Program-made: the position numbers and the translations under genes
In this document: piece after piece, positions 1 to 7,982 of the stretch
Position numbering within the stretch: position 1 is the first letter of the stretch
How the letters are laid out: each line of letters opens with the position of its first letter
From: CAYYYG01 sp964591375
Lineage (GTDB): Bacteria; Patescibacteriota; Microgenomatia; UBA1406; GWC2-37-13
Direction of reading: 5' to 3'
DNA length: 64,000 nucleotides
Assembly (NCBI GenBank): GCA_964591375.1
Contig: CAZQAU010000004.1
Coordinates: 13,538-77,537 of the forward strand
Notes under the pieces: generated by a model
Seen by the model: the letters and a program-made list of their open reading frames with translations, nothing else
What the model was told of the DNA's origin: nothing
The model's database searches: none

Positions 1-976
1 AGATACCCTTTTTGTCGATATCATTACCTTTAACCAAAGCAGAAAGATTAATTGATCCAAGGTTACACACGCCCCAAGCTGGTAATGGTTCTTCACCACA
101 AGGATTAGTAGCAGGAATTTTATTCCAATACCAGTTGTTATACATCTTATTGCAGCGCTCCATAAACACCACACCCGGTTCGGCTGATTTCCAGGCTGCT
201 TCTGCAACCAAATCCCAAATTTTACGAGCCTTCACTATCTTATGGACATTGATTTTCTTGCCCATTTTTTTCCAGGCTTCAATATCTCCATCCCATTTTT
301 CATCATATTCAGGATCTTTAGTGTCGGGAAACATTAAAGGCCAATCAGCATCTTTTTCTACAGCTTCCATGAACGTGTCGGAAACACAGACTGAAAGATT
401 AGCACCTAAAATCCGAGAAAGGTCCTGTTTTACGGTAATGAATTCTTCCAAATCAGGATGCCAGTCCCAGATCATAAGCATAAGTGCACCTCGGCGTGTG
501 CCACCTTGTTGAATAATGTCACGAGTTGCCACCGAAAATAATTCAGCCCAGTTCATTGGTCCTGAGGAATAACCGTTAACTTTTTCCACACGCATTCCTC
601 GTGGTCGAAGAGATGATAAATTAAATCCGACTCCTCCACCGTGTGCCATAATCTCAACCATTTGTTTCAAAGTTTCCAAAATACCACCGCGGGAATCTTT
701 TGGAGACGGAATGACAAAGCAGTTGTAGTACGTCACGCTATATCCTGTGCCCGCGCCAGCTAAAATTCGACCACCGGGAACATATTTAAAATCTTTCATG
801 GCATAATAAAATTCTTTCTCCCATTTTTTGCGTGAGTCTTTAGGTTCCTGAGCCGCGACTGCTTTAGCAACCCGTTTCCACATTTCGTCCGGGGTTTTTT
901 CCATGGGCTCACCCTTCTTATTTTTTAAAGAATACCGATCAAGAAACACCTTTTCTGAGATCCCAGTAAGTTTCAT
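1..976 (-). CDS. nrdJ: Adenosylcobalamin-dependent (class II) ribonucleotide reductase, N-terminal part
   Basis: Catalytic reductase that turns ribonucleotides into deoxyribonucleotides in the cytoplasm using a B12-generated thiyl radical. About 325 codons are visible; the C-terminal part lies beyond the window edge. Reading from the ATG at 974-976, I see Cys86 in NCFVIPSP (first redox cysteine), the block GGGVGFNLSSLRPRG, and NPCGEEPLPAWGVCNLGS, which carries Asn291, Cys293 and Glu295 of the active site. The class II assignment rests on remembered similarity to NrdJ/NrdZ sequences and on the absence of any small-subunit gene beside it. The gene follows nrdR on the same strand after 15 bases, so the two are probably cotranscribed and repressed by NrdR. 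Confidence 0.88.
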   Translation of the reverse strand, partial: MKLTGISEKVFLDRYSLKNKKGEPMEKTPDEMWKRVAKAVAAQEPKDSRKKWEKEFYYAMKDFKYVPGGRILAGAGTGYSVTYYNCFVIPSPKDSRGGILETLKQMVEIMAHGGGVGFNLSSLRPRGMRVEKVNGYSSGPMNWAELFSVATRDIIQQGGTRRGALMLMIWDWHPDLEEFITVKQDLSRILGANLSVCVSDTFMEAVEKDADWPLMFPDTKDPEYDEKWDGDIEAWKKMGKKINVHKIVKARKIWDLVAEAAWKSAEPGVVFMERCNKMYNNWYWNKIPATNPCGEEPLPAWGVCNLGSINLSALVKGNDIDKKGI

Positions 977-991
977 AAATACAAAGAAAAT

Positions 992-1438
992 TTATAATAA
1001 TTTTTTTACCTCGCGTTCAAATTCTTCCACATCAACGAAACGGCGAAAGACTGACGCAAAGCGAATATAGGCAACTTTATCGATGCTTTTTAAACGTTCT
1101 GCGATCATATTGCCAATAATCTGACTCTCTACTTCCGACGACTCAAGTTGAGTTATATGTGTTTCAATATCATTAACAATGTGTTCAACTTGCTCGGCGG
1201 TCACCACTGTTTTTTCCGCAGACTTGAGCATGCCACCTCGTAATTTTTCCCGATTATATCGTTCGCGCTTGCCATCCCTTTTAATAACAAGCACAGGTAA
1301 CTCCTCTATTCTTTCGTAAGTGGTAAATCGTTTTTTGCAAACAGGACAAACCCGGCGTCTTCTGATAGTACGTCCATCTTCTGATGGACGTGTTTCGATG
1401 ACTTCGGTATCTGTATGTTTGCAAAATAAACAATGCAT
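992..1438 (-). CDS. nrdR: Transcriptional repressor NrdR
   Basis: Zinc- and nucleotide-binding repressor of ribonucleotide reductase genes. At 148 residues it has the usual family length. The N-terminal zinc ribbon is intact (C3-x2-C6 and C31-x2-C34), and is followed by the basic RTIRRRR stretch and an ATP-cone domain from about residue 49 to 139. It sits directly upstream of nrdJ in the same direction, which is the common nrdR-nrdJ arrangement. NrdR normally binds paired 16-bp boxes. I do not see a convincing canonical pair upstream, but a 21-bp palindrome with ACTATAT/ATATAGT half-sites lies in the intergenic region (1511-1531). Confidence 0.95.
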   Translation of the reverse strand: MHCLFCKHTDTEVIETRPSEDGRTIRRRRVCPVCKKRFTTYERIEELPVLVIKRDGKRERYNREKLRGGMLKSAEKTVVTAEQVEHIVNDIETHITQLESSEVESQIIGNMIAERLKSIDKVAYIRFASVFRRFVDVEEFEREVKKLL

Positions 1439-1510
1439 ATGCTTAGTAATGTTTTATATGTTGTGTCACTATTTAGACTAAAGCACTATTGGTATGATTG
1501 CAAGTGATCA

Positions 1511-1531
1511 AACTATATCACTGATATAGTT
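1511..1531. promoter_or_regulatory. Perfect 10-bp inverted repeat, candidate operator
   Basis: AACTATATCA, one C, then TGATATAGTT form a perfect palindrome between the divergent nrdR (start 1438) and the PIN-protein gene (start 1707). The half-sites resemble NrdR-box halves but the spacing is not that of a canonical NrdR box, so the binding protein is unknown. The rest of 1439-1706 (268 bases) shows no convincing gene. Confidence 0.45.
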
Positions 1532-1706
1532 CGAACTGGAATGAATTTTGTGCGATTTTTTATGAAAAAAAATTTGAACAACAAAAAATGGAACATTTTT
1601 ATTTCAAATATATTTTTAAAGTTTTATAGCAAAGATGAATGGCATTTTGGTAACAATCAAGTAATAGAAACCGATTTGAAAAGAAGATATGGTATGATAT
1701 ATTCGT

Positions 1707-2336
1707 ATGACAACATATATTTTAGATACCAACTTGTTTTTTAACATGGAAGCAGGTTTGGGTTTAGGAAGCAAAACAGAAGAAGTAGTCAGAACTGTAA
1801 CGGAAGGAATTAAGCAACATTCCGAAGATAAAAAAAATCAATTTTTTGTGCCACCCAAGATAGTAGAAGAATTTCTGAGTTTTTTTGAAGATAAACAACA
1901 ACAGTTTATTCAGGATTTTTTAAAGACTGTTACCGTAAAGTCACCGCACATACATGATATACAGTTACCTGCTACTGTTTTCTATCAGCTGGTTGATGAT
2001 ATAAGAACACGCAGTTATCGTGGTTTGACAATCGGTGATGAGTCAATCCAACAGGCAGGTAAAAAAATGGCCGGAAAAGAATATGCGCAAAAAAAAGATT
2101 TTGAAATTGCTATTGGTTCGGTAGTAAAAAATTTTCGAGATCGATACCGTCAAGCGACTCGTTTTGGATTCCTGGATAGTGTAGCAGATTTAGATTTAAT
2201 CATGCTGGCCAAAGAACAAGATGGTGTTTTGGTTACTGCAGATGAAGGGGTAATTCGCTGGGGTAGAGTTTTTGGTGTGCGAGAAATTTCTTTATCTGTG
2301 TTTGGTGAAATTATCAAAACTCCTGCTATCAAATAA
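1707..2336 (+). CDS. PIN-domain protein, RNA ligase partner family
   Basis: A 209-residue PIN-fold protein resembling the archaeal 'RNA ligase partner' family (UPF0278), which is often encoded beside an ATP-dependent RNA ligase in archaea. PIN domains are usually Mg-dependent RNases. Candidate acidic residues are Asp7 in the N-terminal ILDTN motif, Glu54/Glu55, the cluster Asp157/Asp161/Asp163, and Asp179 in VTADEG. No RNA ligase gene is seen in the window, so the partner would have to be elsewhere. An AT-rich overlapping start further upstream looks spurious. This ATG is preceded by a TATGAT -10-like box. The family assignment is from remembered similarity; the PIN fold is the safer part. 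Confidence 0.72.
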   Translation: MTTYILDTNLFFNMEAGLGLGSKTEEVVRTVTEGIKQHSEDKKNQFFVPPKIVEEFLSFFEDKQQQFIQDFLKTVTVKSPHIHDIQLPATVFYQLVDDIRTRSYRGLTIGDESIQQAGKKMAGKEYAQKKDFEIAIGSVVKNFRDRYRQATRFGFLDSVADLDLIMLAKEQDGVLVTADEGVIRWGRVFGVREISLSVFGEIIKTPAIK

Positions 2337-2377
2337 TTTAGTCGGAAATTATTTATACGAACACTTCATCAAAGAGT

Positions 2378-4885
2378 TTATATTCCCAACAATCCTATAC
2401 CGATCAGAAGTACTAGTAAGAAAGCACCCCCTGCAATAATAATCGCGGTTGCACCACTGGAAGTAGTGGTTATAGTCAAAACAGGTGTGAGCACTCCAAT
2501 TCCGGTGCCTTTACTTAGTGGCATGCTGATTGAACCACTGATCAAATTACATGCAGGATCACTGGCTGTAATTTTTACAATAATATCTCTGTTTGCTGTT
2601 TCTGGTACATCTTGTGTAATTTGATGTGTCTTTGAAGTAACTCCCTCAAAAATAGTTATAAAGCTACCGCCTCCATCTGCACTCACCTCTACCTTTGATG
2701 TCAGACCATCACGTTCATTGGACCATCCGGCTGTTACCAGAGTGCCATTGCGTGCGGCTCCAGGATTCCAGACAGGATCGGCAATTGTCGAACAAGTTGG
2801 TGTAGTTGAAGCAGCGGGTGTAGTTGAAGCCCCTGGTGTGGTAGTTACCGCCGGGGTGTTTGTTGGTGTCGGCGTATTGGTGGCGTTGGCTGCGGTGACT
2901 CTAATCGGCACATCATGAGTATCCAGTACCGTGGAGTTACTATCAAGAGCTTCGGCGCGAACAATGTAGTTAGCCACGGTTGTAATGGTTGAATTAAAAG
3001 AGCCACTGAACGATTTATTGGCAATTCCCTGATTAGTAAATTGAGTAACATTTTTTGTCATAACAGTCTGATTATTAGATGCTTTCAAAACATACATTTT
3101 TACAGTAGCTACAGTGTTAGTAGCTGTTCCGGTAAAGTTAATTTGAGCAGGGGCAGGGATATGTTGATTATCAGAAGGGATAGTAAGATTTACCTGAGAT
3201 CCTCCCGCCGGTGTCGCGGTAGGTGTATTGGTTGGTGTCGGTATGTTAGAACATTGATAACCACTATCGGCAACACAGCTACTGGTCGCAGTGCTACAGG
3301 TAGTATGATTCGGACAAGCTAATCCTTGAGTACAAGAAGTGGGACAGTTAACCGGAATCAATGTGGGAGTTGGCGTGGGTGTTTTTGTTGCAGTTGGCGC
3401 AGCAGAACAAGTGTATCCTGGCTGAGCCACACACGCATGAGTTGTTGTGCTACATACAGTACCTGCTGCACATGCTGCTTGATCAGTACAATACGTTGCA
3501 CAGGTTACTGGGATAAGCGTAGGCGTGGGGCTGTTCGTAGGAGTAGTGGAGTTCAAAGGCGCAATCGCATTAGTAGGAGTACTAAAAGTGCCAAGTATGT
3601 AAGTAGAAGATGTTGAACACCACGAATTAGCTGCGACTTTAAATTTATAGGTAGACGTTTTATCTGCTGGTAGATCTTTAACTAAAGCGTTTTCTACATC
3701 GGCAGACCAATTCCATGTGTTTCCATTATCTGTAGTTCTATAAATAGCGTAAGAGGTAATGCCGGCTACTGCATTCCATGTAAGACGAATATTGTCGGAC
3801 GTAGAAGTACTACTGGTTCGAACTCCCGTGACTCCGGTTGGTGCAGCAGCCTGATTACATCCCGGCGGGGTAGTTGGTGTAGCTGTCGCAGCTGATTCGA
3901 TACATTGCTGGCTAATAGTTTGGTCTACGAGCAGTTGTGTTCTACTTGCGTTCCAAATTTTACCTTGCATGTTATAGGTATTTGGAGAAAAGTAAAAACT
4001 GTTATAGGGGCCGCTAAAGCTTTTAGTGCCAGTCCAAGTAGTACAGCCACTATAAGAAACCCCACCATTAACAAGAATATCAACACAATAGTTAGCCCCT
4101 GTATATTGTCCGTTAGTAGAATAGGTATAAGAATAATTTCCGTTGGCGCATGTCATGGTATGTGTCCAAACGCCAGAAGTTATGGTGGTGGGAGTAGGCG
4201 TTGGCGGTATGGGTGTATTTGTTGGTGGGACAGATGTTGCGGTAGCTACCGGAGGCTCACAAATACTGCCCAGATATGTACTACCTAAATATTTAGCAGT
4301 ACATACCGTCCCTGTGCAGCATGAACCTTGTGTAGCCGTACCTCCACTAGAAATACAAAAACTGTTAGCAGGGATGCATGCAGGAGGCAGATTCACCCCA
4401 ATATTGGTGGTGGCATTGGCATAAGTTCCGTAATTTGAGTCGCTTAGATTCAAAGTTATAGTATAACGTACACCGGTAATAGTATTAGTGGATGCAGGAA
4501 AGGTCCAGTTTACTTGGTTTTGTCCTGTTAAATATACACAAGATTCTCCTGATGGAGAACCAGGATTATATACATCACAAACAGGACTTTGGGGTGTGTT
4601 TTGATCATTAACAATTAAAGTACCGCCGTCTGGAAAAAAATTAGTGCCGGTATTTGTCCACCGAATCGTATATGTTCCTGGATCAATAAACGATCCGTTT
4701 GTGGGCGCATTAAAGGTAGTAGTCGGTGTGGTTTGAGCATTAGTCTTGGTAGTCTGTGTTTTTTTGAGAAGAGAGTTTGTAACAAAAATTCCTGTTGTAA
4801 TTACAGCGAGAATAATAGCAGTAAAAATAGTCGCAATTTCGCCTCTGCGAAGTGATTTTTTAGAGAAAGAGTCTTTGTAAGACAT
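2378..4885 (-). CDS. Large secreted/cell-surface protein with FN3-like domain and Cys-rich repeats
   Basis: An 835-residue extracellular protein anchored at both ends. A hydrophobic segment lies at about residues 17-37 after a basic start, and a C-terminal membrane helix (AIIIAGGAFLLVLLIGIGLL) ends the protein. Between them are Thr/Pro-rich linkers (PTPTPT runs), a fibronectin-III-like domain near residues 345-440, and at least two copies of a Cys-rich module with the pattern CxxxCTxxxACxxGTVCSTxxxxCV...GYxC. Two beta-rich, Ig-like regions follow. The same Cys-rich module recurs in the protein at 41906-43497. The function is unknown; adhesion or surface display is a guess from the architecture. 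A palindrome lies just before the start codon. Confidence 0.8.
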   Translation of the reverse strand: MSYKDSFSKKSLRRGEIATIFTAIILAVITTGIFVTNSLLKKTQTTKTNAQTTPTTTFNAPTNGSFIDPGTYTIRWTNTGTNFFPDGGTLIVNDQNTPQSPVCDVYNPGSPSGESCVYLTGQNQVNWTFPASTNTITGVRYTITLNLSDSNYGTYANATTNIGVNLPPACIPANSFCISSGGTATQGSCCTGTVCTAKYLGSTYLGSICEPPVATATSVPPTNTPIPPTPTPTTITSGVWTHTMTCANGNYSYTYSTNGQYTGANYCVDILVNGGVSYSGCTTWTGTKSFSGPYNSFYFSPNTYNMQGKIWNASRTQLLVDQTISQQCIESAATATPTTPPGCNQAAAPTGVTGVRTSSTSTSDNIRLTWNAVAGITSYAIYRTTDNGNTWNWSADVENALVKDLPADKTSTYKFKVAANSWCSTSSTYILGTFSTPTNAIAPLNSTTPTNSPTPTLIPVTCATYCTDQAACAAGTVCSTTTHACVAQPGYTCSAAPTATKTPTPTPTLIPVNCPTSCTQGLACPNHTTCSTATSSCVADSGYQCSNIPTPTNTPTATPAGGSQVNLTIPSDNQHIPAPAQINFTGTATNTVATVKMYVLKASNNQTVMTKNVTQFTNQGIANKSFSGSFNSTITTVANYIVRAEALDSNSTVLDTHDVPIRVTAANATNTPTPTNTPAVTTTPGASTTPAASTTPTCSTIADPVWNPGAARNGTLVTAGWSNERDGLTSKVEVSADGGGSFITIFEGVTSKTHQITQDVPETANRDIIVKITASDPACNLISGSISMPLSKGTGIGVLTPVLTITTTSSGATAIIIAGGAFLLVLLIGIGLLGI

Positions 4886-4893
4886 ATTAAAAA

Positions 4894-4907
4894 ACGGAAT
4901 ATTCCGT
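4894..4907. promoter_or_regulatory. 14-bp perfect palindrome upstream of surface-protein gene
   Basis: ACGGAATATTCCGT is self-complementary and ends 8 bases before the start codon of the surface protein on the minus strand. Its position suggests a repressor operator, or a site overlapping the promoter/start region. No regulator can be assigned from sequence alone. Confidence 0.4.
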
Positions 4908-4980
4908 GTATGTATATCAGTATTACAAATGGAAAAAAGATTGTCAACAGATGGGAAAGCGTTGGAAGAACGTAAAATGA

Positions 4981-5502
4981 TTACTTTTTTGTATCTTCAT
5001 CGTCGGGAATAAGCATCGAAAGCCATCCCAACATTTTTTCAGTGAATGTACGATTGGGTTTTTCCTGATAAATAAGATGCTCAGATAAAACACTAAGAAC
5101 TTTATTTTTGAGTTCATCTGAAGGTACTACAAAATACATATGAGTATAAAAAGGCGGATGAGCAACTACGGTTAAAATTGTGAATCCAAAACGATTAGTA
5201 AAGTAAAAGTGCGACAGTAATTCCCAGCGAACTGTGATATCGGCGCTTTCTATTCCAAATCGTGTTATCTTATGTTCAATTTCCTGCGGAGGAGTAATTG
5301 TTAATACATAAAACAAAAATAGTACTGCCCATATAGGAACAAGCAATATTTTATCTGCAAAAAAAATCACGAGTACAGACAATAACAAAGCCAACGCAAG
5401 AAAAAATCTAATAATATTTTTACCACGCTTTTTATAGGGACGTATCGGTGCTTTCCAATGTAAAATTATTTGTGGATTGTCGTGAGATTCATTCACAGTC
5501 AT
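4981..5502 (-). CDS. Hypothetical membrane protein
   Basis: I do not recognise this 173-residue protein. After about 25 polar residues it has two adjacent hydrophobic segments (roughly residues 28-48 and 52-68), then a soluble alpha/beta-looking domain with a C-terminal acidic tail (DDEDTKK). The layout resembles small proteins with a PH-like cytosolic domain following two helices, but no signature confirms that. It is transcribed divergently from the AI-2E-family gene. The start is the first ATG, and the remaining 84 bases to the next gene leave room for both promoters. Confidence 0.65.
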   Translation of the reverse strand: MTVNESHDNPQIILHWKAPIRPYKKRGKNIIRFFLALALLLSVLVIFFADKILLVPIWAVLFLFYVLTITPPQEIEHKITRFGIESADITVRWELLSHFYFTNRFGFTILTVVAHPPFYTHMYFVVPSDELKNKVLSVLSEHLIYQEKPNRTFTEKMLGWLSMLIPDDEDTKK

Positions 5503-5573
5503 ATACCTATTCTTCTATTTTCTAGGAAAAATGTCAAATCATATCTTGGTGTATATCCAATGATTATTTTTGG

Positions 5574-5579
5574 TATAGT
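5574..5579 (+). promoter_or_regulatory. -10 box for AI-2E family gene (leaderless geometry)
   Basis: TATAGT ends 7 bases before the ATG at 5587. It supports that start rather than the in-frame ATG at 5470, and it places transcription start at or next to the start codon. Confidence 0.5.
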
Positions 5580-5586
5580 TAGATAT

Positions 5587-6576
5587 ATGCAGAAAGTTGA
5601 AATTTCTTCCAAGACAATTATATTTACGGTGGCGTTTATTTTAACCCTCTATTTCTTGTGGGTAGTACAAAACTTATTATATTCATTATTTATAGGTTTT
5701 ATTCTCATGAGTGCTTTACGCCCATTGGTTTCTGCACTAAAACGTAAACGAGTTCCTCATACAGTAGCTGTTACTTTTGTATATGTAGGATTTGTTTTAT
5801 TTTTTCTTTTTCTTTTCGGCATCATTATCCCGCCTATCATTCTTGAAACAGTTAATCTGTTGCGTACTCTCCCCTATATGATTCAGTCTATTAGTCCTGA
5901 TCTTCAACAGTGGGTTCAGATTGAATCATTATCTCAGTACGTTCCTAATGTCACCAATCAGATTTTTTCGATTGCTGGCAACATTTTTTCCAATATTATT
6001 TTTGTTTTATCTACTCTTTTTTTTGGATATTACCTGTTATTGGAAGAGCAAGTAATTAAGAGATTTTTTTCACAACTATTTGATGAAAAAAAAGCCGAGT
6101 GGTATGTTAGTATTTTGGAAAAAGCAGAACGACGTATGTCCAATTGGTTTTGGGGCGAACTAATGCTTATGACGGTAGTCGGTTGGCTAACATTTATTGG
6201 TCTTAGTCTTTTACAGATACGCTATGCTGTTCCGTTGGCAGTTCTGGCCGGATTGCTGGAAATGGTGCCCAATGTGGGGCCCATGATGTCGGCTGTGCCT
6301 TCATTTATTATTGGGTTATCTATTTCTCCGTTCGCCGGCTTCTCTACTTTGGCCTTGTACTTTATTGTTCAGCAGCTAGAAAATAATCTAATTGTACCGG
6401 TAATTATGAAACGGGCGGTCGGTATAAACCCGATTGTTACTTTAATTGCACTGATAGTAGGTGGACAGCTTGGCGGTGTTTTAGGTCTTATCGTAGCCAT
6501 TCCTATTTATGTTTTTGCAGAGACTTTTGCTAAGGAACTTCTAAAAGGACATCAGGTTTCGGAGATTCTACGTTAA
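5587..6576 (+). CDS. AI-2E family (PerM/TqsA-like) membrane transporter
   Basis: Multi-spanning inner-membrane protein of the AI-2E/PerM family. Members export small molecules such as autoinducer-2 or act in Na+/H+ exchange; the substrate here is unknown. I take the ATG at 5587 (329 residues) over an upstream in-frame ATG because a -10 box lies just before it and the upstream extension is not family-like. Hydrophobic segments come in pairs at the N-terminus, then a soluble stretch rich in Ser/Gln precedes five or more C-terminal helices containing the family-typical EMVPNVGP and NPIVTLIALIVGGQLGG blocks. Its stop codon lies inside a 20-bp repeat that also covers the stop of the next gene. Confidence 0.87.
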   Translation: MQKVEISSKTIIFTVAFILTLYFLWVVQNLLYSLFIGFILMSALRPLVSALKRKRVPHTVAVTFVYVGFVLFFLFLFGIIIPPIILETVNLLRTLPYMIQSISPDLQQWVQIESLSQYVPNVTNQIFSIAGNIFSNIIFVLSTLFFGYYLLLEEQVIKRFFSQLFDEKKAEWYVSILEKAERRMSNWFWGELMLMTVVGWLTFIGLSLLQIRYAVPLAVLAGLLEMVPNVGPMMSAVPSFIIGLSISPFAGFSTLALYFIVQQLENNLIVPVIMKRAVGINPIVTLIALIVGGQLGGVLGLIVAIPIYVFAETFAKELLKGHQVSEILR

Positions 6577-6590
6577 ATATGCGGTAATTA
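6571..6590 (+). repeat. 20-bp direct repeat, copy 1
   Basis: CGTTAAATATGCGGTAATTA contains the stop codon of the AI-2E gene. An identical copy at 7923-7942 contains the stop codon of the FAD oxidoreductase, so the two repeats bracket exactly one gene. Confidence 0.85.
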
Positions 6591-6633
6591 CATAGCTCAA
6601 GGCTATTCTTTATAAATCGGAAGAAAAATAAAC

Positions 6634-6639
6634 TATAAT
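6634..6639 (+). promoter_or_regulatory. -10 box for FAD oxidoreductase gene
   Basis: Consensus TATAAT ends 8 bases before the ATG at 6648. No Shine-Dalgarno sequence lies between them. Confidence 0.55.
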
Positions 6640-6647
6640 TCTTCTAT

Positions 6648-7928
6648 ATGGATATTGCAATTTTAGGTGGAGGATTTACTGGATTGACTGCAGCACATTA
6701 TCTTAACAAGAAAGGACACAAGGTAACTATACTCGAGAAAAATAAAGGATTAGGGGGACTTGCTGCTGGTTTTAAAACCGATCACTGGGAATGGCCCCTT
6801 GAGTATGCCTACCATCATCTCTTTGCGAGTGATAGTGACATCCTGAATTTTGCGAAAGAAGTACAGTTTACCGATATTTTTTTCCGCACACCAAAAACCG
6901 ATTCTCTCTATCTGGTAAATGGTAATTACCGCATATTTCCCGTGGATACTCCGCAAGATTTCCTTCGTTTTCCCCTTCTCTCATTTCCAGATAAGATAAG
7001 GGCCGCCGCAGCACTAGCATTTCTCCGCTACTCCCCTTTTCTGCCTATTTTTGAAAAATATACTGCGCAGCAATACATTCAAAACTGTATGGGAAATCAG
7101 GTGTGGGAAGTGTTTTGGAAAGAATTGTTTCGGAAAAAGTTCGGTATATATGCGGGAAATATTTTGTTGGCATGGTACTGGAGTCGGATCACGAAAAGAA
7201 CAAAACAACTGGGATACATCAAAGGGGGGTTTCAAACATTCGTAGATTATTTGGAAAAAATAAATCTTTCTGCCGGCATCTCCATCCATAAGGATTATCC
7301 GATTATCGAAATTCGTAAAGAAAAGGAAGTATTTAAAATAAAAGGTGCTGATCATGAGGTTCATGAATATGACGCGGTTATTTCGACATTACCCTCACCA
7401 GTTTTATTAAAAGCCGGGAAGCAAATTCTTCCACCGGAATACTTAGAGAGGTTGAGTCAAATTAAATATTTGTGGGCACAGGTTTTGATTATTGAAACAA
7501 AAGAAAAGATTTTAGATGAAACGTACTGGCTTAATATCTGTACCGATCAGGCTCCTATGATGTTTATTGGGCAACATACTAACTTTATCGATCCTCAATA
7601 TTATGGGGGGAATAATGTAGCGTATATAGCAAACTATCTTGATGATGATAGTCCCCTTCTGAAAATGAGCAAAGATGAATTATGGACTAACATGAAAACT
7701 TCGATTGAATCAATTACCGGTAAACAGGTTAATCCCCTGCAAATATATCACTTCAAAGCTCCTTTTGCGCAGCCTATTTATGAAAAAAGTTATCTTATGA
7801 ATAAGCCGGACTTTATCACTCCTGTCGAAAGGTTTTATATTGCTAATTTAGATATGACGTATCCTCATGACCGCGGAACGAACTATGCGGTAAAGCTGGG
7901 CAAAGAAGTTGCGGAGAAAGTGCGTTAA
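6648..7928 (+). CDS. FAD-dependent amine oxidase / protoporphyrinogen-oxidase-like protein
   Basis: Flavoprotein oxidoreductase of 426 residues in the COG1232/amine-oxidase superfamily. The N-terminal Rossmann fold is clear: ILGGGFTGLTAA with G7, G9 and G12, Glu30 for the FAD ribose, then KGLGGLAAG. A family-typical C-terminal FAD motif region ends in NLDMTYPHDRGTNYAVKLGK. Similar CPR and cyanobacterial proteins are annotated as HemY-like, desaturase-like or UDP-galactopyranose-mutase-like enzymes, so the substrate is undetermined. No heme or carotenoid genes are nearby. The gene with its trailing 20-bp repeat looks like a cassette set between the AI-2E and GAF-ANTAR genes. Confidence 0.82.
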   Translation: MDIAILGGGFTGLTAAHYLNKKGHKVTILEKNKGLGGLAAGFKTDHWEWPLEYAYHHLFASDSDILNFAKEVQFTDIFFRTPKTDSLYLVNGNYRIFPVDTPQDFLRFPLLSFPDKIRAAAALAFLRYSPFLPIFEKYTAQQYIQNCMGNQVWEVFWKELFRKKFGIYAGNILLAWYWSRITKRTKQLGYIKGGFQTFVDYLEKINLSAGISIHKDYPIIEIRKEKEVFKIKGADHEVHEYDAVISTLPSPVLLKAGKQILPPEYLERLSQIKYLWAQVLIIETKEKILDETYWLNICTDQAPMMFIGQHTNFIDPQYYGGNNVAYIANYLDDDSPLLKMSKDELWTNMKTSIESITGKQVNPLQIYHFKAPFAQPIYEKSYLMNKPDFITPVERFYIANLDMTYPHDRGTNYAVKLGKEVAEKVR

Positions 7929-7942
7929 ATATGCGGTAATTA
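7923..7942 (+). repeat. 20-bp direct repeat, copy 2
   Basis: Perfect copy of 6571-6590, containing the TAA of the FAD oxidoreductase gene. Confidence 0.85.
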
Positions 7943-7970
7943 AAATCAGATGATTATCTTCTGATTATTG

Positions 7971-7976
7971 TATAAT
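7971..7976 (+). promoter_or_regulatory. -10 box for GAF-ANTAR gene
   Basis: Consensus TATAAT ends 6 bases before the ATG at 7983. It favours that start over an in-frame ATG at 7968, which would lie upstream of the -10 box. Confidence 0.6.
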
Positions 7977-7982
7977 TGCTCC

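Noticed and set aside
12..512. Long plus-strand open frame at the window start
   Set aside because: It is antisense to nrdJ, whose motifs read clearly on the minus strand.
1541..1744. 67-residue plus-strand frame before the PIN gene
   Set aside because: It is low-complexity, AT-driven, overlaps the PIN gene start and has no recognisable motif.
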